Source of the DNA: Granulicella rosea
GTDB taxonomy: Bacteria > Acidobacteriota > Terriglobia > Terriglobales > Acidobacteriaceae
NCBI RefSeq assembly: GCF_900188085.1
Contig: NZ_FZOU01000008.1
Coordinates: forward strand, 1 to 64,000
Direction of reading: 5' to 3'
Length of the DNA stretch: 64,000 nt
Shown here: positions 57,491-64,000 of the stretch, piece after piece
Position numbering within the stretch: position 1 is the stretch's first letter
Layout: each line of letters begins with the position of its first letter
Made by a program: the position numbers and the translations under genes
The notes under the pieces: generated by a model
Databases searched by the model: none
What the model saw: the letters and a program-made list of their open reading frames with translations, nothing else
Told to the model about the DNA's origin: nothing

Positions 57491-58852
57491 ATGCCCAGTT
57501 TTGTGGAACCTCCGGCGGCCGCCGGCGACCCAACGATCCTGACCCCCGACCAGAAAGAGTGGCAGGCGCTGGTGAAGCGCATCGCCGCCAGCGAAGTTCT
57601 GGCCCGCGCCAGCCAGCTTCGCGAGATTCTGCTTTATGTCGTCCATCGTTCCCTGCACGATACCTATCCTATTAAGGAGCGCGACATCGCCTGCGAGGTG
57701 CTCAAGCGGCCGCCCAACTTTGACGGCACACTGGACAACATCGTGCGAGTCCAGGTCGGCCACCTGCGGCGCAAACTCGACCAGTACTTCGCGACCGAGG
57801 GCAAGGACGAGCCGCTGCTGATCGTCATCCCGCGCGGCAGCTACATTCCGCGGTTCGAGCTCCGCGACCGCCCCGTCGACAAGGTCAAGGAAGAACCCGT
57901 CGAGCCGGAGGCCGTTGCGCCGCTCGCGCCGGCGCATGAAGAAGAGATCGCACACGCGCCGGCGAGGCTGCGTCCGTGGTGGATCGCCATCGCCGCGGGC
58001 ATCGCCATCGTCGTTGGGTTGTCGGTCCTCGCGATGCGCACCCATGCGACGTCGGCCGTTGCGGCCGCCGGCATGCCGCTGGCCGCGCCGCGCAACAGCA
58101 ACCTCATCACGCAGTACATCTTCCGCAGCAACAACTCCGTCTCGGTGGTCGCGGCCGATACCAACCTGCTGCTGATCGAAGCGATCCTTCACCGCGACGT
58201 CAGCATCAGCGAATACTCCGCGCCCAACTTCCCCAACAACGTCATGTCGGGCGCGGTCTCGCCGGAGGTGCAGGAGATGGTTCGCCTGATCGCCGTCAGA
58301 CGCTACACCAGCTTTGGCGACACCTCCGTCATGCTGCTTTCGTCGAAGGTGGCCGCGAGCTTCGGCAAGGAGATCTCTCCACGCTACTCGCGCATGATCA
58401 ACATGCAGGATCTGCAGCGCGGCAACTTCATCTTCATCGGCAAGAGTCCGTGGCTGAGCCTCTTCGACCCGAAGCTCAACTTCATCCAGCAGGAAGACCC
58501 CGCGACTCACACGCACGCCTTCCTCAACCGGAATCCGCTGCCGGGCGAGCCTGGCTCCTACGCCGTGATCGGCAACTGGTCCACCGAGAGCACCAGCTAC
58601 GCGTCGATCGCGCTGCTGCCGAACCTCGCGCATACCGGCTACGTCCTCATTCTGGATGGGACCGGCATGGAGGCCACCGAGGCGGCGATGGAGTTCCTCA
58701 GCAGCCCGGAGTCGGGCGAAAAGCTCAAGCAGATGCTCAAGGGGCGCGAACTGGACGACAGCGCGCCACTCGAGGTCCTGCTCCGCGTCTACTCCGTCCA
58801 GGGCATCGCGCACGACTTCGAGATCGCCGCGGTGCGGAGCCAGACGAAGTAG
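57491..58852 (+). CDS. Membrane-anchored winged-helix regulator
   Basis: 453 aa. Residues 20-125 resemble a winged-helix DNA-binding domain of a kind common in Acidobacteriota: QLREILLYVVHRSLH, IKERDIACEVLKRPPNFDG, RVQVGHLRRKLDQYF and the wing PRGSYIPRF. After an acidic/proline linker there is one membrane segment at residues 163-182 (WWIAIAAGIAIVVGLSVLAM). The remaining 270 residues would be periplasmic. The periplasmic part resembles no family I can name (SNNSVSVVAADTNLLL, TSFGDTSVMLLSSKV, GNFIFIGKSPW). The layout is that of ToxR/CadC one-component regulators, sensing outside and binding DNA inside. It lies between GH3 and GH2 genes and is the only regulator in the window. Confidence 0.78.
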   Translation: MPSFVEPPAAAGDPTILTPDQKEWQALVKRIAASEVLARASQLREILLYVVHRSLHDTYPIKERDIACEVLKRPPNFDGTLDNIVRVQVGHLRRKLDQYFATEGKDEPLLIVIPRGSYIPRFELRDRPVDKVKEEPVEPEAVAPLAPAHEEEIAHAPARLRPWWIAIAAGIAIVVGLSVLAMRTHATSAVAAAGMPLAAPRNSNLITQYIFRSNNSVSVVAADTNLLLIEAILHRDVSISEYSAPNFPNNVMSGAVSPEVQEMVRLIAVRRYTSFGDTSVMLLSSKVAASFGKEISPRYSRMINMQDLQRGNFIFIGKSPWLSLFDPKLNFIQQEDPATHTHAFLNRNPLPGEPGSYAVIGNWSTESTSYASIALLPNLAHTGYVLILDGTGMEATEAAMEFLSSPESGEKLKQMLKGRELDDSAPLEVLLRVYSVQGIAHDFEIAAVRSQTK

Positions 58853-58874
58853 AATCCGCGGCCTGTGTAACGCC

Positions 58875-61800
58875 CTAACGAAACCACTCGACCACCACCC
58901 TCGGCCTCTCGCCGCGCGTATCGGCATGCGCGACCTCGCAGCCCACCGTGCGGCTCTCGCCCGGCATCAGCGTCAGGTAGTTGTCGCTATAGATTGCCGG
59001 CAGAATCCGGTCGCCCGACCTCTCCCGCACCACCTTCACCCGCACCATGAGCGAGGGCCACTGGGAGGTATTGCGCAGCGTGGAGGTCAACCGCCAGGCA
59101 TCGCCGTCGCGTTGCATGGTCGTGCTTTCCGTGACCCGCGACCGCCCCCAGGCCCGGATCGCGCGATAGTTCCCCGCCTCGCGACCGCGCAGATAGGTGT
59201 TCGTCGAGAGCTCCGAGCCGCCCTGCCGCAACGTCAGCCGAAGCACGTGAACCTCGGGCGAATCCTTCGGGTAGCGCAGCGCGATCGGCGTGGCGACGCT
59301 GTCTTCGGCGGAGTCGAGCGTCGCCTCCTGCATCCCCAGGCTGATTCCATGCGGGTCGAGGATCTCGGCCCGCGCGGCGAGGCCCCGGTGGGCGCCGGCG
59401 CTCGCATTCACCACCTCCACCTGCTCGGTCGCCGGATTCCATTGGATGTGCAGCGGTTCGGCGGCTTTCCTGCAGCCGAAGTACGCCGAGGTCGGCTCCA
59501 GATAGTAGTCGTAGGTCTGCCAGACGAACGACGGCCAGCAGGGATGGCTCATCCAAAGCAGCACGCCCATCCGATGCCGGCCCTGCGCCTCGAACATCGC
59601 GCGATAGGTGTCGTAGTTGACGAACTGCGCCAGCTCGACCCACTCCTTTGCGCCGCTCGCGCCGCCGTAGGCGCTTTCGATCAGGGCGAGAAAGGCCTGT
59701 CCGCCCTGCGCGCCGTGCAGGCAGAGGTCATGGATACCCCAGTCCAGCCCCTGAGGCCAGAGGGACGAGGCCGACATCATCGCCTGCACGCTGTCATAGG
59801 ACGGGATGGCCGGCGCGCCGATCTCGCTGTGGAACTTCGTGTCTTCGCCGCGGAAGTAGCTCTCGGGCGAGAGCGCATGATAGGGCCCGCGTCCGCTGAC
59901 GACGCCATCGGCCGAACTGGGGATGTAGTGGATATCCGGATGGAGCTCGGCCAGCAGGCTGCGAAGCCCGTGCTCGAGCGTCGGCGGCGGATAGCCCTCG
60001 TTGCGCCCGCAGTAGAGTCCCACGCAGGCATGGCGACGGATGCGCCGGACGACATCGCGTGCGTTGGCGAGGAAGAGCGCGTCGTCCGAGGGTTCGGGGC
60101 CGTCGCTGGTATTGGCGAGCCAGAAGTCCTGCCACACGAGCAGACCGTGGCGGTCGCAGGCCTCGTAGAAGGCATCGTCGCCGATCTGTCCGACCCAGTT
60201 GCGCACGATGTTGAAGTTCATCTCGCGGTGATAGCGCACCGCCGCGTCGTACTCGCGCGCGCGGTAGCGCAGCATCGACTCGCTGAAGCCCCAGTTGCCG
60301 CCCTTGGGAACGAGCCGCCGGCCGTTCACGTAGATCCGCAGCGCGCCGCCCTCTTCGCTGTAGGTGATCTGCCGCACGCCGGCCTGAAAGCGCAAAGCGG
60401 GCCCTGATTTTCGCCCAGACTGCTCGAAGCGCAGCTCCACTGTATACAGATGCGGCTCGCCGTAGCCGGCGGGCTGCCAGAGTTTGGGATGCTCCAGCTT
60501 CAGATCGAACTGGACGCGATGGGACGCTCCAGCTTCGAGAGAGACCGTTTGTTGAACCGGCAGATCGCCAAATCTTCCGCGCACCACGCCCTGATGCGCC
60601 GTATGGCCGTGGTTGAACACGTCGACGGAGATTGCAACCGATGCTTGCCCGCCGTCGGCCAGCACGGTCGAGACCAGCGGATCGTTCAGCGTCACATCGC
60701 CCGTGACCGCGACAGCGACCTCGCCCCAGATGCCGGTGTTTCTTCCCCGGATCGTCGGAATCCAGTCCCATCCGGCCGACGCGTGGTAGGTCGGGTTGTC
60801 GAGGCCGAGGGCGCCGCCGTTCTTGCCGACATCCTCGTAGGACTTGACCCGCGCGCTTCCCGGCGTGGCGTTCTTTTGGACCTTCACGGCCAGCGCGTTC
60901 GGGGCGCCGGGGAGAAATCTGCCGGTGATGTCGAAGCGTCCACGCTGAAAGCCGCCCTCGATCCGGCCCAGCCGCTCGCCATTGAGCCAGACCTCGGCAC
61001 GCCAGTTGACGCCTGCGAACTCCAGCCAGAGGCGCTCGCCGGGCTGGGGCTGGGTTTGGGTTTGGGGCGCATGGAACTCCGTCGTGTACCAGAAGTCGGC
61101 GTAGAAGTACGAATCGGAGATGTAGAGCTGGTTGTGGCCGAAGTTCGGGTCGGGGATCGCGCCGGCGTTGAGGTACGAGGTCAGCACCGTGCCCGGTACG
61201 GTCGCGACGACGCCGGCGCTCGGGTCGCGGCCGACGCGAGAGAGCGCCTCGCCGCCGGGCATTCCGGCTTCGGCCCGCTGTAGCCGCCACCCGCCGCCCG
61301 AGAGCGCGAGCCTGCCGTCGCGGTCCATCGAAGAGGCGGCTTGCGGAGACGCGCGCAGACCGCCGCGACCAAAGACCTCGAACTCGCTGAGCACATAGCC
61401 TTCCGCGGTCGCCGGCTGCGTCAACAGAGCCCGGATGTAGCGGGCGAGCGCCGGATGCGTCAGCCGTATCTCGTCCGGCTGGGCAGTGGCGGGCAAGGCG
61501 GCCACGGGCAGCGCCTGCAGGTCGCGCCACATCTCCCCGTCGTCCGAGACCTGCAACCGGCCCTCGGCCGGGGGGGCGATCCAGTGCAGCACGACCCGGT
61601 CGAAGGTGCATGCGACGCCCAGGTCGATCGAGATCCACTCCGTCCCGAGTCCGGCGCTCTTCCAGGCGCTGGTGAACCGGTAGGGTCCGCCCAGCTCCAC
61701 CTGCCTCTGGCCTTCGTACAGCTCCATCTGCGCCACCCGCCACTGCACCGGCGTCCCCGGAGCGCACTCCAGCTCCAGCCGGTAAAACCTTGCGCGCAAC

Positions 61801-62474
61801 GGTTTGGGCAGAGCGAACTCCAGCCATAGCGGATGCGCGCCACGGGCAAAGTCCGGTCCGTATCTCGGCGGCACATGCGGCGCCGGAGCGCCGATGGCGC
61901 CGGCTGCCTGCCAGTCGTGTCCGTCGGCCGAGCTCCAGAGACGAAAGCTCAGCGCCGTGAGCTTGACCCCGTCGGGCACGGTCACGAAGGCACGCAAGCG
62001 ATCCACCTGCGGCGCGTCCGCTCCGCCGCCGAGATGCAGTTCGATCGCGTGTTGCAGGCCCGGAAGAAGCAGCGACGTGGCGAGAAAGTGGTCGAAGAGG
62101 ACCTCGCGCTCGTCCATTTCGAGGACGCGGCCATCGACCGAGACCGCCGTCCACTCGGGCGGCGCCGTCGCATGGAGGCCGTCGGTCACAAGCTGCGCCG
62201 TCAGGTTCAGGTCATAGCTGCTGGAGTGATAGGCCGGACGGTGTAGCGCCAGATTCCGGTACGCCGTGCCGGCGGGGATCAGCGACGGACCGGCGTACTC
62301 AGCCGCGGCGCCGGGGTAGACGCCAATGCCGCGCGTCCCGGTCGCGGCGTGCGAGACGGGCTCCGCAGGCGCGCCTGCCGCACCGGTCCAACCTTCGGCC
62401 ATCGCCACCGGCGCCGCCAGCCCCGCACCCGCCGCCACGGCGGTCTTGATGAACTCTCGTCTGCTTGCCCGCAT
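58875..62474 (-). CDS. Large GH2 glycosidase with two F5/8-type domains, Tat-exported
   Basis: 1199 aa. The N-terminus SRREFIKTAVAAGAGLAAP is a twin-arginine signal. Residues 70-375 hold two F5/8 type C (CBM32-like) domains, e.g. ALHRPAYHSSSYD and FTSAWKSAGLGTEWISIDLG. From about 400 the GH2 order follows: jelly roll (LYISDSYFYADFWYTTEFHA, WLEFAGVNWRAEVWLNGE), Ig-like domain, TIM barrel with GLYCGRNEGYPPP (acid/base Glu) and KFHSEIGAPAIPSYDSV (nucleophile Glu). Then come two beta-domains. This pattern fits exo-beta-D-glucosaminidase or beta-mannosidase-like GH2 members. The gene converges on the regulator gene (22-bp gap) and is divergent from the last GH3, with two TTACnGTAA elements between them. 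Confidence 0.87.
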   Translation of the reverse strand: MRASRREFIKTAVAAGAGLAAPVAMAEGWTGAAGAPAEPVSHAATGTRGIGVYPGAAAEYAGPSLIPAGTAYRNLALHRPAYHSSSYDLNLTAQLVTDGLHATAPPEWTAVSVDGRVLEMDEREVLFDHFLATSLLLPGLQHAIELHLGGGADAPQVDRLRAFVTVPDGVKLTALSFRLWSSADGHDWQAAGAIGAPAPHVPPRYGPDFARGAHPLWLEFALPKPLRARFYRLELECAPGTPVQWRVAQMELYEGQRQVELGGPYRFTSAWKSAGLGTEWISIDLGVACTFDRVVLHWIAPPAEGRLQVSDDGEMWRDLQALPVAALPATAQPDEIRLTHPALARYIRALLTQPATAEGYVLSEFEVFGRGGLRASPQAASSMDRDGRLALSGGGWRLQRAEAGMPGGEALSRVGRDPSAGVVATVPGTVLTSYLNAGAIPDPNFGHNQLYISDSYFYADFWYTTEFHAPQTQTQPQPGERLWLEFAGVNWRAEVWLNGERLGRIEGGFQRGRFDITGRFLPGAPNALAVKVQKNATPGSARVKSYEDVGKNGGALGLDNPTYHASAGWDWIPTIRGRNTGIWGEVAVAVTGDVTLNDPLVSTVLADGGQASVAISVDVFNHGHTAHQGVVRGRFGDLPVQQTVSLEAGASHRVQFDLKLEHPKLWQPAGYGEPHLYTVELRFEQSGRKSGPALRFQAGVRQITYSEEGGALRIYVNGRRLVPKGGNWGFSESMLRYRAREYDAAVRYHREMNFNIVRNWVGQIGDDAFYEACDRHGLLVWQDFWLANTSDGPEPSDDALFLANARDVVRRIRRHACVGLYCGRNEGYPPPTLEHGLRSLLAELHPDIHYIPSSADGVVSGRGPYHALSPESYFRGEDTKFHSEIGAPAIPSYDSVQAMMSASSLWPQGLDWGIHDLCLHGAQGGQAFLALIESAYGGASGAKEWVELAQFVNYDTYRAMFEAQGRHRMGVLLWMSHPCWPSFVWQTYDYYLEPTSAYFGCRKAAEPLHIQWNPATEQVEVVNASAGAHRGLAARAEILDPHGISLGMQEATLDSAEDSVATPIALRYPKDSPEVHVLRLTLRQGGSELSTNTYLRGREAGNYRAIRAWGRSRVTESTTMQRDGDAWRLTSTLRNTSQWPSLMVRVKVVRERSGDRILPAIYSDNYLTLMPGESRTVGCEVAHADTRGERPRVVVEWFR

Positions 62475-62722
62475 CGTTCGGCTTTCTCCGTATCCAAGTG
62501 CAGACTACAAGAGCGCCACGCGCGCGGGAAGGAAGCGGCGGGCTTATTACAGTAACCCGCGCTCGACGCCCGGCTGCCCGAAGACGCTGTGAACCTGCGC
62601 CGCACCCGTGCTTTACGGTAAGCGGAATAAAGACCGCGCGCCTTTCCTTCTTCTAGACGCCGCCGCTCTGCTACACCAGAGTGAGCCGCAGGAATTATCC
62701 TCGCTGGAAGGTTGACGCATTG
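62475..62722. promoter_or_regulatory. Divergent promoter region with two perfect TTACnGTAA elements
   Basis: TTACAGTAA at 62547-62555 and TTACGGTAA at 62613-62621, centres 66 bp apart, in the 248-bp gap between GH2 and GH3. Two perfect palindromes in one gap are hard to explain by chance in this GC-rich DNA. Confidence 0.6.
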
Positions 62723-64000
62723 ATGAAACGGAACGCGAAGCACAAGCCCCTGTCTCCCGGCGCCATTCTGGCCTTTGGCCTGCTTGGATCGTCGTTGCTG
62801 CCGGCGCAGGAGAAGCCCCTGTCTTCTCAAGCATGGATGAACTCCAGCCTGACGCCCGAGGCCCGCACCGCGCTGCTGCTGCCCCAGATGACGCTCGACG
62901 AGAAGATCGCCGTCGTCCACGGGCTCGACGATGTGGATCACGGTACCGCCGTCGCGCCGGCGGGTCATGCGAAGATCGCGAGCGGCGCGGTGGGCTACGT
63001 GCCGGACATTCCGCGGCTGGGCATTCCGGCGCTGCAGATTGCGGATGCGGCGGTCGGCGTCACCAAGGGCGCGTGGTCGGCGCGCTACTCGACGCCACTG
63101 CCCTCGGCGCTGTGCGAAGCCTCGGCCTGGGACAACGACCTGAGCTTCGAAAAAGGCGCGCTGCTGGGTCGCGAGTTGAAGGACGCCGGCTTCAACATGT
63201 CGCTTGCCGGAGGAACCAACATCGCGCGCGACCCGCGCAACGGCCGCAACTTCGAGTATCTCGGCGAAGACCCCGTGCTCGCCGGCACGCTCGTCGGCCA
63301 GGCCGGACGCGGCGTGCAGTCGCAAGGGGTCATCGGCGACATCAAACACTTCGCCGTCAACGACCAGGAGACGGACCGGACAACGCTGAACGTCGTGATG
63401 GACCGCCGCACGCTGCGCGAGACGGACATGCTCGCCTTCGAGATCGGCATCAAGAGCTCGGGCGTCGACTCCGTCATGTGCGCCTACAACAAGTACAACG
63501 GCGACTATGCCTGCGAGAGCCCCGAGCTGTTGCGCGATGTGCTGAAGCGCGACCTCGGCTTCAAGGGCTTCGTCATCTCCGACTGGGGCGCGACGCACAC
63601 CGCCGTGAAGGCCGCGAACGCGGGACTCGACATGCAGATGCCTGGCAACAAGTGGTTCGGCGAGCCGCTGAAGCAGGCCGTGCTGCATGGCGAGGTCTCG
63701 CAGGCGCGGTTGGACGACATGGTCAGCCGCATCCTGCGCGCGGAGTTCGCGGCGGGTCTCTTCGATCGCAAGCCCACGACGCAGGTCTCGGATATCGAGG
63801 CGGGCATGGCGACCGCGCAGAGGATCGCCGAGGAGGGCGCGGTGCTGCTGAAGAACGACCATGCGCAGCTTCCGCTCACGGCGAAGGCGCGCACGATCCT
63901 GCTGGTCGGCGGCCATGCGGATGTGGGCGTGCTGACCGGCGGCGGCTCGTCCCGCGTCGATGGTCCCGGAGGCAACGCCATCCCCGCGACCGGCGACCGC
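62723..64000 (+). CDS. GH3 beta-glycosidase, 3' truncated by the window
   Basis: The frame from ATG 62723 runs without stop to the window end (426 codons). The start gives a signal peptide (ILAFGLLGSSLLPAQ); the GGAAGG upstream is rather far. The sequence parallels the GH3 at 55103-57346 from MTLDEKIAVVHGLDD on: GYVPDIPRLGIPALQIAD, GRNFEYLGEDPVLAGTLVG, GDIKHFAVNDQETDRT. The nucleophile Asp287 is in GFVISDWGATH. The start of the second domain (AEEGAVLLKNDHAQLPL, GHADVGVLTGGGSSRVDGPGG) is also visible. Beta-glucosidase or beta-xylosidase activity is probable. A tandem motif-B region lies upstream. Confidence 0.88.
   Translation, partial: MKRNAKHKPLSPGAILAFGLLGSSLLPAQEKPLSSQAWMNSSLTPEARTALLLPQMTLDEKIAVVHGLDDVDHGTAVAPAGHAKIASGAVGYVPDIPRLGIPALQIADAAVGVTKGAWSARYSTPLPSALCEASAWDNDLSFEKGALLGRELKDAGFNMSLAGGTNIARDPRNGRNFEYLGEDPVLAGTLVGQAGRGVQSQGVIGDIKHFAVNDQETDRTTLNVVMDRRTLRETDMLAFEIGIKSSGVDSVMCAYNKYNGDYACESPELLRDVLKRDLGFKGFVISDWGATHTAVKAANAGLDMQMPGNKWFGEPLKQAVLHGEVSQARLDDMVSRILRAEFAAGLFDRKPTTQVSDIEAGMATAQRIAEEGAVLLKNDHAQLPLTAKARTILLVGGHADVGVLTGGGSSRVDGPGGNAIPATGDR

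Noticed and set aside
1..64000. tRNA, rRNA, CRISPR, integrase or IS elements
   Set aside because: I looked for tRNA-like cloverleaf ends, regularly spaced repeats and transposase motifs and saw none; a tRNAscan or ISfinder run would be decisive.

Overview
The window looks like chromosomal DNA of a soil Acidobacteriota of the Terriglobia/Acidobacteriaceae type (Granulicella, Edaphobacter, Terriglobus or similar). The evidence is family content, not a database match. There are two VWFA-related proteins of the acidobacterial type (TIGR03436), two very large Oar-like TonB-dependent receptors with an N-terminal carboxypeptidase-regulatory domain and no SusD partner, a DUF1501/DUF1800 pair, many NHL-repeat and Ig-like surface proteins, and a membrane-anchored winged-helix regulator. 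The DNA is GC-rich and gene-dense. I saw no rRNA, tRNA, CRISPR array, insertion sequence, integrase or phage gene.

The window is essentially a glycan-utilisation region. Positions 1-7 kb hold the end of a secreted enzyme-like protein and two NHL-repeat lipoproteins. Positions 7-15 kb hold a GH43 galactanase-like enzyme, a decayed gene, a second GH43 enzyme, a GH127 beta-L-arabinofuranosidase, a VWFA-related protein and an alginate-lyase-family protein. Positions 15-34.5 kb hold two TonB receptors, each next to an NHL/Ig protein with the same unusual C-terminus. Between those pairs lie a DUF1501/DUF1800 pair, a second VWFA-related protein and a pepsin-like aspartic protease.

Positions 34.6-48.5 kb look like one six-gene minus-strand operon: NHL lipoprotein, beta-helix glycosidase, GH31, an unassigned six-hairpin glycosidase-like protein, a fucose-isomerase-like protein and a sugar porter. 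Positions 48.9-64 kb hold a sialate O-acetylesterase-type esterase and a GH3 / GH31-SGNH fusion / GH172 operon. They also hold the membrane-anchored regulator, a large GH2 enzyme with F5/8-type domains, and the start of another GH3.

Two short palindromic motifs recur in intergenic DNA and tie these blocks together. A LacI-like element with core GAGAACG(T/A)TAT lies before the first NHL lipoprotein, the GH127 gene and the first TonB receptor. A TTAC(G/A/C)GTAA element lies before the six-gene operon, the esterase, the GH3 operon, the GH2/GH3 pair and the second receptor/NHL pair. I infer two regulons for polysaccharide breakdown: the first arabinan/galactan-like, and the second perhaps directed at a glycan containing D-arabinose, fucose or xylose. 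Substrates are inferred from families only.
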